Below, in pieces: positions 9,522 through 20,868 of a stretch of DNA of 64,000 nt. This DNA comes from Pseudomonadaceae bacterium. Lineage in GTDB: Bacteria; Pseudomonadota; Gammaproteobacteria; Pseudomonadales; Azotimanducaceae. The stretch spans positions 585,656 through 649,655 of the forward strand of contig JANSXA010000001.1 of the NCBI GenBank assembly GCA_024743175.1. The letters are read 5' to 3'. Each line of letters begins with the position of its first letter. The first letter of the stretch is position 1. The position numbers and the translations under genes are program-made. The notes below the pieces were generated by a model, which did no database searches, had not been told where the DNA came from, and saw nothing but the letters and a program-made list of their open reading frames with translations.

Positions 9522-10270
9522 TGTCCTGCCTGATCAGGGAAAAGGTTGCTTAGTGCCATTTGATTGCTGGCCATCAGATTGACGTCATCAGTTGCTTTTG
9601 CAACTTTGATACCCAGACACAAACTACGTGCGTTCTGCCGGGCAACCGCCTTGAAATCTGCCAGCATCGAAGCAGCCTGGGCGAACTTACCTTCGTCATA
9701 AGCAAGTTCAGCCAGCTCCAGGATTGCGGTGGCCTGGCGGAAGTTCAGGTCCAGAGCTCGTGTCAGTGCAGCCTTGGCGTCATCCTTACGTCCGGCGCGA
9801 AGGTACGCAAGACCAAGGTTCTCAAAGGCCTGCGATCGAGCCCGGTAACCGGTGTCCCGAACCAGCCGAGCCAGCGGCACCACCGCATCATCAAAACGGC
9901 CTCTGGAATACAGGAAAGTGCCATAGTTATTCAGCGCCTGAGGGTTATCGGGGTCCAGACGCAGCGCGGTTTTGTAGTGAAACTCTGCCAGCTCATATTC
10001 ACCCTGCGCGTGCAGGAGCACAGCACTGAGCACATGAGCTTCAACATTCCGTGAATCAATCTCCAGCGCTGAATCCAGCGCCGTACGTGCGCGATTAAAA
10101 TCACGTTGTTCGATGTAACCCCGGGCCAGATCAAGTTGCGCTTTGGTGCGCTCGGACACCGTACCCGGCTCGGGGAGTCCACCGCTGCTTTCTGTGACGC
10201 AGCCGGAAACCGAACAGACCATGGCAATCAGAACGGTACAGGCTGCTGCTCTGATGTTTACTGGACACAT
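9503..10270 (-). CDS. pilF: Type IV pilus biogenesis/stability lipoprotein PilF (PilW family)
   Basis: Pilotin lipoprotein that brings PilQ secretin subunits to the outer membrane in P. aeruginosa; the Neisseria equivalent is called PilW. A signal peptide ends in a lipobox VSGC at about residues 21-24. About five to six TPR motifs follow (residues 45-230), for example AHVLSAVLLHAQGEYELAEF and ALNNYGTFLYSRGRFDDAV. At 255 residues the length suits the family. It lies between rlmN and rodZ as in Pseudomonas. A pilus minor-pilin operon is also present at 32,500-42,300, so a functional type IVa pilus is plausible. Confidence 0.93.
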   Translation of the reverse strand: MCPVNIRAAACTVLIAMVCSVSGCVTESSGGLPEPGTVSERTKAQLDLARGYIEQRDFNRARTALDSALEIDSRNVEAHVLSAVLLHAQGEYELAEFHYKTALRLDPDNPQALNNYGTFLYSRGRFDDAVVPLARLVRDTGYRARSQAFENLGLAYLRAGRKDDAKAALTRALDLNFRQATAILELAELAYDEGKFAQAASMLADFKAVARQNARSLCLGIKVAKATDDVNLMASNQMALSNLFPDQAGQCQTDQ

Positions 10271-10296
10271 GTCATTTCGACCCCGTTTGCATGATT

Positions 10297-11403
10297 CTAG
10301 GTAATTTGCGCAACAAAGTTGTTGCCATCCGCTTTCACTCGCGCCAGATAGCGGGACTGACGTTTGGTCCGATCTTTGACCTGACCAACCAGTTGACCAC
10401 AGGCTGCTTCAATATCATCACCTCGAGTGGTGCGCAGCATGGTCGCATAGCCTTGTTTCATCAAGTAGGTCTGGAAATTATATATGTCCCGTCGATAAGG
10501 CTTCTGATAGCCGGAAGCCGGGAAAGGATTGAATGGTATCAGGTTGATTTTACAGCGTACGTCCTTGAGCAACTCCGCCAGCGCAACCGCATGCTCATGT
10601 TGGTCATTCACACCTCGCATCAGTGTGTATTCAATGACAAGCATGCGCTTTTCTCCCAGCTGATCCACGTAGTGCCGACACGCATCCAGCAGCTCTTTGA
10701 TTGGGTATTTCCGGTTAATCGGTACCAGTTGGTCGCGCAGGTCATCAGTCGGTGCATGCAGAGAAACCGCCAGGGCCACATCACTGACTTTAGCCAGTTC
10801 GTAAATCGCTGGCACCACTCCTGCAGTACTGAGCGTAACTCTGCGTTTGGACAACCCAAAAGCCAGATCGTCCATAAAAATATTGGTTGCGCTCACCGCC
10901 GCATCAAAGTTCAGCAAAGGCTCACCCATACCCATCATCACGATGTTGCTGACACGCTGATTTTTCTCCGCCAGCATGTTATTGGCAAGTACCATCTGTC
11001 CTACCACAAAGGCAGCTGGGAGATTGCCGCTGAACCCCTGCTTGCCGGTAGAGCAGAAACTGCAATCCAACATGCAGCCGACCTGCGAAGAAACGCACAA
11101 CGTATTGCGGTTTTTTTCCGGAATGAGCACAGTTTCCACCAGGTTGCCGCTACCCACGTCCAACAGCCATTTACAGGTGCCGTCTTTCGACACACGAAAG
11201 CTTTCGACTCGAGGCAGCTCAAAACACGTGTTTTCAGCCAACCACTGGCGCATCGGCAGCGACAGATCTGTCATGGCAGCAAAATCGGTGCGGCCCTGAT
11301 GATAAACCCATTTCATCAATTGCCGGCCACGGAACGCCTGTTGACCCTGCTCAACAAACAAGGCTTCCAACGCACCACGGTCCAGACCATATAGATTGAT
11401 CAT
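10297..11403 (-). CDS. rlmN: Dual-specificity rRNA/tRNA adenine-C2 methyltransferase RlmN
   Basis: Radical-SAM enzyme that methylates C2 of A2503 in 23S rRNA and A37 in certain tRNAs. The iron-sulfur CxxxCxxC motif is present in GCMLDCSFCSTGKQGF, near residue 115. The GMGEPLLN motif lies near residue 182. The conserved pair of cysteines (the cluster-side methyl-carrying Cys near residue 350 in AACGQL, and Cys near 108-115) is retained. The 368-residue length is typical. It follows ndk by 31 bases and precedes pilF by 26. Confidence 0.97.
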   Translation of the reverse strand: MINLYGLDRGALEALFVEQGQQAFRGRQLMKWVYHQGRTDFAAMTDLSLPMRQWLAENTCFELPRVESFRVSKDGTCKWLLDVGSGNLVETVLIPEKNRNTLCVSSQVGCMLDCSFCSTGKQGFSGNLPAAFVVGQMVLANNMLAEKNQRVSNIVMMGMGEPLLNFDAAVSATNIFMDDLAFGLSKRRVTLSTAGVVPAIYELAKVSDVALAVSLHAPTDDLRDQLVPINRKYPIKELLDACRHYVDQLGEKRMLVIEYTLMRGVNDQHEHAVALAELLKDVRCKINLIPFNPFPASGYQKPYRRDIYNFQTYLMKQGYATMLRTTRGDDIEAACGQLVGQVKDRTKRQSRYLARVKADGNNFVAQIT

Positions 11404-11434
11404 CAGGTTTCCCAGTTCACTTTAAACGATTGGG

Positions 11435-11863
11435 CTAGCTTCGCGGGTGAATTTCATCGTCAGCGAAGAAAAACGCAATTTCCCGTGCTGCTGATTCAGG
11501 CGCATCAGAACCGTGTACTGAGTTTGCGTCGATAGATTCTGCAAAGTCAGCACGTATCGTGCCGGGCGCAGCGTCCGCCGGATTGGTTGCACCCATCAAA
11601 CGACGGTTGGTCGCAATGGCATCTTCCCCTTCCAGCACCTGAACGACGACCGGGCCAGAGCGCATATAACTGCACAGATCTGCAAAGAAAGGCTTGCCTT
11701 CGTGTTCACCGTAAAAACCCTTGGCCTGAGCATCACTCAGGGTCAGCATTTTGCAGGCAACAATGCGCAGACCACCTTTCTCGAAGCGGGAATAAATTTC
11801 ACCAATCAGGTTACGCGCGACGGCGTCGGGCTTGACGATTGATAGGGTGCGCTCTACTGCCAT
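11435..11863 (-). CDS. ndk: Nucleoside diphosphate kinase
   Basis: Transfers the gamma phosphate from NTPs to NDPs through a phosphohistidine. The start was chosen at [15 protein letters not shown], 142 residues. The open frame extends nine codons further, but the family begins here and a GGAG precedes it. The catalytic histidine lies in the motif [16 protein letters not shown]. Residues for nucleotide binding (KPDAV at 11-15, RRLMGATNP) are intact. In Pseudomonas the isc operon ends directly before ndk. Here iscS alone lies upstream, separated by 114 bases that contain a possible promoter. Confidence 0.97.
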   Translation of the reverse strand: MAVERTLSIVKPDAVARNLIGEIYSRFEKGGLRIVACKMLTLSDAQAKGFYGEHEGKPFFADLCSYMRSGPVVVQVLEGEDAIATNRRLMGATNPADAAPGTIRADFAESIDANSVHGSDAPESAAREIAFFFADDEIHPRS

Positions 11864-11964
11864 ATTGTTCTCCGAACATGTGTTGTACATCTATTTTTTA
11901 AGATGCTTGTATGTATCTAATTTATAAGGAAATACCAGCCGGGCCAGGGTACCAGCGGGCGCGT

Positions 11965-11993
11965 ATTATACGCGTGCTTATGGTCCGCGCAAT
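11965..11993 (-). promoter_or_regulatory. Possible ndk promoter within a palindrome
   Basis: A perfect TATAAT lies on the minus strand at 11970-11965, embedded in a GC-rich palindrome (ACGCGTATAATACGCG) just after the iscS stop. A weak -35 (TTGCGC, three of six consensus bases) is spaced 16 bases upstream, inside the last iscS codons. It would give a leader of about 95 bases before ndk. The assignment is inferred from motif match only. Confidence 0.3.
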
Positions 11994-13123
11994 CGCCCAA
12001 CAACGGTGCTGATACGACTACCGGCATGATCAATGTCCTGGGGCTGCGTAAAACGTCCAAAGCTTAAGCGTATGGAAGCCTGCGCAACGTCTTTGGGGAC
12101 ACCGATCGCGGTCAGCACAAACGAAGGCTCCACAGACGTTGAATTGCAGGCTGAACCCGTGGACAACGCCAGATCATCCAGCGCCAGCAGCAGAGTTTCA
12201 CCATCGATACCGGCAAAACCGACGTTTAAAATGGACGGAAGATTGAATTCAGGATGACTGTGGATAAAGGTATCGGGAATCTGCCTCAAGTGGGTCAACA
12301 GGCGCTCTCGCAGGCTCGATAAGCGCGCCTGCTCCTTGACCATGTCCGCCTGCATCAGGCGACTGGCTTCAGCCAGCCCGACAATCTGATGGGTGGGTAA
12401 GGTACCTGAGCGCATGCCCATCTCGTGCCCGCCACCGTGTATCAGAGGGTGTAATTTCAAGGGCGGTTCCCGCCGAACATACAACACGCCTATACCTTTA
12501 GGCCCGTAGAGTTTGTGCGCGGAGATCGACAGCATATCGATGTCCATATCCTGTACATCGAGCACCAGCTTGCCGAAGCTTTGTGCGGCATCAACATGAA
12601 ATAGAACCCCGCGGGACCGACACAACCCGCCTATCGCCTTGATGTCAGAAATACTGCCCAGCTCATTGTTGACGTGCATGATAGACACAATCAACGTGTC
12701 TTCGCGCAGCGCCGCCTCAACCTGCGACACTTCGACACGCCCATGCGCGTCGGGTTGCAGATAGGTCACCTCAAAGCCCTGCGTCTGCAGGTCGGCACAG
12801 GTATCCAGTACGGCTTTATGCTCCACGGCGCTGGTGACAATATGTTGACGACTGGCGTTGTAAGCCACACCTTTCAAAGCCAGATTGTCAGATTCAGTGG
12901 CGCCTGAGGTCCAGACAATCTCCCGGGGATCAGCATTCAGTGCCCGGGCAATTTCCGCCCTCGCCGCCTCCACCGCCTCTTCAGCACGCCAGCCATAAAC
13001 GTGGGAACGCGAGGCAGGATTGCCGAAATTGCCCTGCACCAGCATTGCCTGACCCATCTTTTCTGCCACCCGAGGATCAATAGGTGTTGTGGCGGCATAA
13101 TCTAGGTATATGGGGTCTTGCAT
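11978..13123 (-). CDS. iscS: Cysteine desulfurase IscS-like, lacking the C-terminal IscU-binding tail
   Basis: PLP enzyme that takes sulfur from cysteine for Fe-S clusters and thio-modified tRNA. Key residues align with E. coli IscS at an offset of two: His102 (SAVEHKAV), PLP Lys204 (SAHKLYGPKG) and persulfide Cys326 in the mobile loop STGSACNSTSVEPS. It stops at residue 381 (VGRLRGP), whereas E. coli IscS has 404 residues. The missing part corresponds to the tail that begins LSPLWEMY in E. coli and is known to be needed for IscU binding. Upstream (minus strand) is iscR with an IscR operator. iscU, iscA, hscB, hscA and fdx are not downstream. Confidence 0.92.
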   Translation of the reverse strand: MQDPIYLDYAATTPIDPRVAEKMGQAMLVQGNFGNPASRSHVYGWRAEEAVEAARAEIARALNADPREIVWTSGATESDNLALKGVAYNASRQHIVTSAVEHKAVLDTCADLQTQGFEVTYLQPDAHGRVEVSQVEAALREDTLIVSIMHVNNELGSISDIKAIGGLCRSRGVLFHVDAAQSFGKLVLDVQDMDIDMLSISAHKLYGPKGIGVLYVRREPPLKLHPLIHGGGHEMGMRSGTLPTHQIVGLAEASRLMQADMVKEQARLSSLRERLLTHLRQIPDTFIHSHPEFNLPSILNVGFAGIDGETLLLALDDLALSTGSACNSTSVEPSFVLTAIGVPKDVAQASIRLSFGRFTQPQDIDHAGSRISTVVGRLRGP

Positions 13124-13187
13124 AAAACTTCTATAAACATATCTGGGTGCACTGGCGCCTGTTGTTGCGCAGATGTGACCGTGGGGG

Positions 13188-13682
13188 CTAACTCAGCAGC
13201 AGTGTTGCAGCAATTCGCATCGGATCTTCCTCACCGGGCTTGGATTCAATCTGCTTTGCACCCGCTCTATTTTGCGCCTGTACCTGCCGTTCAACCAGGC
13301 TGGCCAGACTGATGCTCTGCAGAAACGAATCAATTTCGGCTGACAGATCCACCCACAGATTGTGGGTTAAACACATATGCCCTTCATGGCAGTCGGCACG
13401 ACCACCGCAGCGGGTGGCATCAACACCTTCTCCCACAGCAGACACAACTGCAGAGATACTGATATCTTCTGGTGCTGCACCCAGCTGATAGCCGCCACCC
13501 GGTCCCCGATAGCTGGTCAACAGGCCCAGACGCTTTAAGCGGCCGACAATCTGTTCCAGATAAGACGAAGAAATGTCCTGCCGGCCGGCTATGTCCTGCA
13601 CGCTGACGGGCCCCTGCTCACAATGCAGCGCTATATCCAGCATGGCGGTTACCGCATAGCGGCCTTTGGTCGTTAAACGCAT
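13188..13682 (-). CDS. iscR: Fe-S cluster-sensing regulator IscR
   Basis: Rrf2-family winged-helix regulator that, carrying a [2Fe-2S] cluster, represses its own operon. The N-terminal DNA-binding domain begins [20 protein letters not shown]. Cluster ligands are at Cys92, Cys98 and Cys104 with His107 ([17 protein letters not shown]), the same numbers as in E. coli IscR, so cluster sensing should be intact. It is 164 residues long. A near-consensus type 1 IscR site lies 60-84 bases upstream of the start. iscS follows after a 64-base gap. In Pseudomonas cysE lies between trmJ and iscR; it is absent here. Confidence 0.95.
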   Translation of the reverse strand: MRLTTKGRYAVTAMLDIALHCEQGPVSVQDIAGRQDISSSYLEQIVGRLKRLGLLTSYRGPGGGYQLGAAPEDISISAVVSAVGEGVDATRCGGRADCHEGHMCLTHNLWVDLSAEIDSFLQSISLASLVERQVQAQNRAGAKQIESKPGEEDPMRIAATLLLS

Positions 13683-13741
13683 AAGGATGTCTGGCGCATA
13701 TTGAGTATCACAGCGTTAGCAATCATCGGCGCGAGTATGCA

Positions 13742-13766
13742 ATACCCGACTAAAATACTCCACTAT
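13742..13766 (-). promoter_or_regulatory. IscR type 1 binding site upstream of iscR
   Basis: Read on the minus strand, the 25-base site has half-sites ATAGTGGAGT and AGTCGGGTAT around a T-rich centre. It agrees with the E. coli type 1 consensus (ATASYYGACT, RWWWY, AGTCRRSTAT) at 23 of 25 positions. It lies 60-84 bases before the iscR start and overlaps the trmJ stop codon. This supports autoregulation of iscRS by holo-IscR. Confidence 0.75.
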
Positions 13767-14506
13767 TCCTGACCGGGTTGTCCACTCGGACCTTCAACCC
13801 GGGAGAAGTGTTTGATGATGCCGCGCATGATCTGCACCTCGGTTTCGTCCAACTGCATGCGGGAAAACATGCGACGCACCCGGGTCATGGTCTGGCCCGG
13901 GTTCTCTGCCAGCAGAAATCCGCCATCCAGCAACGTCTGCTCAAGGTGTACCAGCATGGCGTCCAGTTCCGCGGAGGTTGCCAGACGGCGATCCCAGGCG
14001 CTGACCACGGGCTCACTCAGGCTGGCCTGATACAGCTCATAACAGACCACCTGCACCGCCATCGCCAGATTTAATGAGGAGTACTCGGGCGCGGCAGGAA
14101 TCTGCAGGTGGTAGTGGCAGCGACGCAGCTCCTCGTTGGTCAAGCCGCTGTCTTCACGACCAAAGAGGATTGCCACCTGGGCTTCGTTGGCCTGTTCAAC
14201 CACCTGTTCGGCGATACCTTTTGCATCCGTCACCGGCCAGGGAATTTTACGCAACCGAGTGCTGGTCCCCACCACCCAGTGACAATCGGCGATCGCGGTC
14301 TCAACGCTATCCACAACAACCGCCGCATCCAGAATATCCAGCGCACCTGCTGCACGCCAATCTGCCTGCGGGTCGGGATATCGTCTCGGATTCACCACAA
14401 CAAGCTGACTCAAGCCCATGTTCTTCATGGCTCGGGCGGCACCGCCGATGTTGCCCGGGTGACTGGGTTCAACAAGAACAATTTTAATATTTTCAAACAG
14501 CGCCAA
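13763..14506 (-). CDS. trmJ: tRNA (cytidine/uridine-2'-O-)-methyltransferase TrmJ
   Basis: SPOUT-class SAM-dependent enzyme that 2'-O-methylates position 32 of several tRNAs. The N-terminal domain shows family motifs: VLVEPSHPGNIGGAARAMKNMG (residues about 11-32), VGTSTR, LFGREDSGLTNEEL and the knot segment IPAAPEYSSLNLAMAVQ. A short helical C-terminal extension fills about 170-247. It diverges from suhB with 79 bases between starts. It precedes iscR on the same strand, and its stop lies inside the IscR operator. Confidence 0.95.
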   Translation of the reverse strand: MALFENIKIVLVEPSHPGNIGGAARAMKNMGLSQLVVVNPRRYPDPQADWRAAGALDILDAAVVVDSVETAIADCHWVVGTSTRLRKIPWPVTDAKGIAEQVVEQANEAQVAILFGREDSGLTNEELRRCHYHLQIPAAPEYSSLNLAMAVQVVCYELYQASLSEPVVSAWDRRLATSAELDAMLVHLEQTLLDGGFLLAENPGQTMTRVRRMFSRMQLDETEVQIMRGIIKHFSRVEGPSGQPGQE

Positions 14507-14585
14507 CAGCAGATCCTTTTCTACAGCTCAAAGGGGACGTGATAGGATAGCGCACCTCTTTCGACCCTGGTTTATAAAGTTCACT

Positions 14586-15377
14586 ATGGAACCAATGGCT
14601 AACATTGCTCTGCGCGCTGCGCGCAACGCGGCAGATTTTATTGCACAGTCTTTTGATCACCCGGATCGACGCGAAATACGCACCAAGGCTCGCAACGACT
14701 TCGTCTCAGATGTCGACATCAATGCTGAGCGGATGATCATTGAAGCCATTAATCAAACCTACCCTGATCACGCCATCCTGGCAGAAGAATCCGGCGCACC
14801 CACCAGAGACAGTGAATATACCTGGATCATCGATCCGTTGGACGGCACATTAAACTTCCTGCAGTCCATACCTCATTTCTGTGTGTCTATCGCGGTCAAA
14901 AAAGGCAAGCACCTCGAACATGGCATCATTGTTGACCCCATCCGCAACGAAGAGTTTGTTGCCAGTCGTGGCAAAGGCGCCCAGCTTAATGGCAAGCGTA
15001 TTCGTGTCAGCGGCCGTGCCAAACTGCAGGACTGCGTGTTAGGCACCGGCATACCACCAGGCAGCATGGATCGCCTGGATCACTACATGGATACCTTGAA
15101 AGCACTCACTGGCGAATGTCGGGGCATCCGCCGCGCTGGCAGCGCAGCTTTGGATCTGGCTTACGTTGCCGCAGGCCGTACTGACGGTTTCTGGGAAATG
15201 GGTTTAAGCCAGTGGGATATTGCCGCAGGCATCGTGCTGATCCGTGAAGCCGGTGGCTTTATCGGCGATCTGGATGGCGGCGAAAACTACTGGTCCAGTG
15301 GCGACATCGTCGCCGCCAATCCAAAAGTAATGCGCTCCATGGTAGCTGCCCTGCGTGCACATAAACCTCACAGCTAA
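14586..15377 (+). CDS. suhB: Inositol-1-monophosphatase SuhB
   Basis: Mg-dependent inositol monophosphatase. In E. coli SuhB also takes part in the rRNA antitermination complex and ribosome maturation. Family motifs are present: metal-binding EES (residue about 67), DPLDGTLNF (about 84-92) and WDIAAG (about 213-218). An internal ATG three codons in (14595) is an alternative start. The stop interlocks with that of secF, which converges on it: the genes overlap by four bases. The suhB/secDF adjacency matches Pseudomonas. Confidence 0.95.
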   Translation: MEPMANIALRAARNAADFIAQSFDHPDRREIRTKARNDFVSDVDINAERMIIEAINQTYPDHAILAEESGAPTRDSEYTWIIDPLDGTLNFLQSIPHFCVSIAVKKGKHLEHGIIVDPIRNEEFVASRGKGAQLNGKRIRVSGRAKLQDCVLGTGIPPGSMDRLDHYMDTLKALTGECRGIRRAGSAALDLAYVAAGRTDGFWEMGLSQWDIAAGIVLIREAGGFIGDLDGGENYWSSGDIVAANPKVMRSMVAALRAHKPHS

Positions 15378-16303
15378 GGGTAGCTGCCTTCCGGGTTATC
15401 ATCCTTATCCGGTTCAGGCACCAGCAGATCTTCGCGGGTGATGTTCAACGCCAGCAGCATGTTTGCAGAGACGTATATCGACGAATAGGTACCGACCACA
15501 ACGCCAATACTCAACGCCAGGGCAAAACCGCGAATTGCCTCGCCGCCTGCAAATAACAGCGCCAGCAGCACAAATAAAGTCGTGAGCGATGTCACCAACG
15601 TGCGGCCCAGGGTCTGATTCAGGGATTCGTTGATCACTTCTACAGGTGTGCGTTTGCGTATTTTCCGAAAATTTTCGCGTATCCGGTCACTCACAACAAT
15701 GGTGTCGTTGAGGGAATAACCAATCACCGCCAGCAATGCTGCCAGAACGGTTAAGTCGAAGGTCAGATGGAAAATGGCAAATATACCCAGTACTGCAAAA
15801 ACGTCATGCGCTAGAGCAGCAACCGCGCCTATAGCAAACTGTTTGGTAAAACGGAACAGAATGTAGAGCATCACTACAATCAGTGCAGCCAGCAATGCAA
15901 GCCCGCCATCTTCGGCCAGTTCTTCGCCTACTGCAGGACCAACAAAGTTGGACTGGCGCAGGCTGACACCCTCATGCTGCTCCTGCACTGAAGCAAAAAT
16001 CCTGTCGCCGAGGGTGGCCTGTTCGATGCCACCCTGTGGTGGCATACGGATCAGAACGTCCTGATTCGAGCCGAAGTACTGAACCGTGCCATTGGCAAAG
16101 CCGTTAGCCACCAGTTCGTTGCGCAACTGATCAGCATCAACTTCCTGTTCGAAACCCAGTTCAACCAGAGTGCCACCAGTGAAGTCGAGCCCCAGGGTTA
16201 GACCGTTATAAAAAATCTCAAACAGAGAAAAAATCAGGATAAACGCAGATATGCCGGCAGCGATTTTACGCTTCCCCATGAAATCAAAGTTGGTCTGTCT
16301 CAT
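15374..16303 (-). CDS. secF: Protein translocase subunit SecF
   Basis: Membrane subunit of SecDF, which uses the proton gradient to help export proteins. Six transmembrane helices are predicted: one near residues 15-35 and five in the C-terminal half (about 135-290). The first periplasmic domain lies between (about 40-130) and contains the motif FTGGTLVEL. The conserved D-rich RND segment of TM4 (ALAHDVFAVLGIFA) and SLNDTIVVSDRIREN are present. At 309 residues the length is normal. Its ATG overlaps the secD stop by four bases. Confidence 0.97.
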   Translation of the reverse strand: MRQTNFDFMGKRKIAAGISAFILIFSLFEIFYNGLTLGLDFTGGTLVELGFEQEVDADQLRNELVANGFANGTVQYFGSNQDVLIRMPPQGGIEQATLGDRIFASVQEQHEGVSLRQSNFVGPAVGEELAEDGGLALLAALIVVMLYILFRFTKQFAIGAVAALAHDVFAVLGIFAIFHLTFDLTVLAALLAVIGYSLNDTIVVSDRIRENFRKIRKRTPVEVINESLNQTLGRTLVTSLTTLFVLLALLFAGGEAIRGFALALSIGVVVGTYSSIYVSANMLLALNITREDLLVPEPDKDDNPEGSYP

Positions 16304-18216
16304 ATCTTCAGCGTCTCCAGCTTACGACCACCATACATCAGATTGACTATGGCCCGAGTTACCATGATGGCGGTAAACATTGACGTCACGATGCCCACCG
16401 CAAGTGTCACGGCAAATCCACGCACCGGACCGCTGCCGATCGATAAAAGGATAATGGCGACAAAAAACGTGGTGATGTTCGCATCCGTAATGGTGACCAG
16501 CGCGCGATCAAAACCTGCCTGGATGGCAGCTTGCGGAGCCCGCTCGCGTAGCTCTTCTCTGATCCGGGAGAAGATCAGCACGTTTGCATCAACTGCCATA
16601 CCGACGGTTAGAACAATACCGGCAATACCCGGCAGTGTAAGCGTCGCACCTAACACACTCATGATGGCGACCAGCAACATCAGGTTTGCGGTCAGGGCTA
16701 TATTTGCTGCCAGACCAAACCAGCGGTAATAGAACAGCATGAATATCAATACCAGCGCAAAGCCGATGCCTACCGATTGCCAGCCGCGGGTGATGTTCTC
16801 ATCACCGAGCTGCGCACCTACCGTACGTTCTTCCACAATATACATTGGTGCTGCCAGTGCACCTGCTCGCAGCAACAGGGCGAGGTCCTGAGCTTCACGC
16901 AGCCCTAAACCGGTGATGCGAAACTGAAAACCAAGTGCAGACTTGATGTTTGCCACACTGATGAGTCTGCGCTCTTCTTCACTGGTGAAGATCTCGACGG
17001 TTTCACCGTCACGCTGTACTTTACGCACGATGGGTTTCTGCTCGATATACAGAATTGCCATGTCGCGACCAACATTGCCCTTGGTGGCATCAAACATGCG
17101 ATTGCCACCTTCACTGTCCAGTTCGATGCTGACCTGGGGTTGTGAGGTTTCCGGATCGAAACTCTGCTGCGCGTCCTGCACATTGTTACCGGTGACAATG
17201 TTACGGCGCAGCACATCCTGCACCCGCCCTTCATATTCATAGGTTTCCTGCTGGAAACGCGGGGTGTTGGCCTGGGCGGCAAGACGGAATTCCAGGTTGG
17301 CAAACTTATTTAATATGCCTTTTGCACGGGCACTGTCCTGAATGCCGGGCAGGTCAACCACTATGCGCTGTCGACCCAGACGCTGAACCTGAGGCTCTGA
17401 TACACCCAGTTCATTGACCCGGTTACGCAGACTGGTGAGGTTCTGGCTGATGGCTCTGTCTTCCAGCGCCTCAATACGCTCCTGAGAAAGTTTAAACGTG
17501 AGCCCGGCCCGACCTTCAACCTGTTCTTCACGAATCTGGTAATCGGCAAATTCCTCCAGCGCAACAAGTGCTTTTTCACGCTCGTCTTCCGATGAAAAAG
17601 CGATGCTGATATCCAGTCCATCTACCCACTCGCGATTCGGAATATAAACAACATCCGCTTCGCGCAGCTTGTCCTGCATACCCAGTGCAGCGCTGTCGAC
17701 TACCGATTGCAGATACTCATCCATGTTCACCTGCAACAGGAAGTGCACGCCGCCGGACAGATCAAGTCCTAACGACATAGCCTTGCCGCCAAGATCCTGC
17801 AGCCATTGCGGTGTGGTACTGGCTCTATTCAGTGCCACTACGTAGTTTTCACCGGTTGCATTCAACAGATTGCTGATCAGGGTTTTTGCTTTCAGCTGAT
17901 CCGCATCGCTGGTTACCCTTATCAGGCCACCCTGTTCGAGGAGCTCTGATCCGACGCTGGCAATCTGCACCTCCGCAAGCGCTGCTTCCGCCCGCGACAG
18001 TGCAATCTGTATGTCGTTCTGTGTCGTCTCAGCGTCTCGCGGCAGGATCTGCAAAGCAGGATCAGGCTGGAACAGGTTAGGCGCGGCATAAAGCGCACCT
18101 ATTACCAGCACAAACACGATCAGCGCGTACTGCCAGGGACGAAACGAGTTGGGCGCCACGTTCCTGCGACGCGGCACACCCAGAAGTGGAGGGCCGCTCA
18201 GGCCAGATTCAGACAT
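16300..18216 (-). CDS. secD: Protein translocase subunit SecD
   Basis: Partner of SecF in proton-driven preprotein export. TM1 lies at about residues 28-45 (YALIVFVLVIGALYAAPNLF). A large periplasmic P1 region follows to about 460 and includes the motif LGLDLSGGVHFLL near 148-160. Five C-terminal transmembrane helices (about 475-630) include TVGMAVDANVLIFSRIREEL, with the functional Asp. The extra N-terminal extension (MSESGLSGPPLLGVPRRRN) before TM1 is short and family-variable. The protein is 638 residues. Part of the queA-tgt-yajC-secD-secF transcription unit. Confidence 0.97.
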   Translation of the reverse strand: MSESGLSGPPLLGVPRRRNVAPNSFRPWQYALIVFVLVIGALYAAPNLFQPDPALQILPRDAETTQNDIQIALSRAEAALAEVQIASVGSELLEQGGLIRVTSDADQLKAKTLISNLLNATGENYVVALNRASTTPQWLQDLGGKAMSLGLDLSGGVHFLLQVNMDEYLQSVVDSAALGMQDKLREADVVYIPNREWVDGLDISIAFSSEDEREKALVALEEFADYQIREEQVEGRAGLTFKLSQERIEALEDRAISQNLTSLRNRVNELGVSEPQVQRLGRQRIVVDLPGIQDSARAKGILNKFANLEFRLAAQANTPRFQQETYEYEGRVQDVLRRNIVTGNNVQDAQQSFDPETSQPQVSIELDSEGGNRMFDATKGNVGRDMAILYIEQKPIVRKVQRDGETVEIFTSEEERRLISVANIKSALGFQFRITGLGLREAQDLALLLRAGALAAPMYIVEERTVGAQLGDENITRGWQSVGIGFALVLIFMLFYYRWFGLAANIALTANLMLLVAIMSVLGATLTLPGIAGIVLTVGMAVDANVLIFSRIREELRERAPQAAIQAGFDRALVTITDANITTFFVAIILLSIGSGPVRGFAVTLAVGIVTSMFTAIMVTRAIVNLMYGGRKLETLKI

Positions 18217-18243
18217 AATGTTTGCTCTTGCCGTTTGTCGTTA

Positions 18244-20742
<2,499 letters not shown>

Positions 20743-20868
20743 GTTATTGGCTTTACCGACCAACAAAAGAAGGCGCGCATTGTAGAGTCCAGAAATTAAA
20801 GCGCAACCTGATGATGCAGGTCGTCAGGGCTGTGTAGCCGAATTTTTCAATCGGGGCCTTTCCTGTTC

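Noticed and set aside
10291-11394. A 367-codon open frame on the plus strand
   Set aside because: It lies exactly antisense to rlmN, whose radical-SAM motifs are intact, and it has no recognisable family features.
20767-20868. Possible terminator between queA and the GAF-phosphatase gene
   Set aside because: Only short stems (4-5 bp) are found, without a T-run in the direction of the upstream gene.
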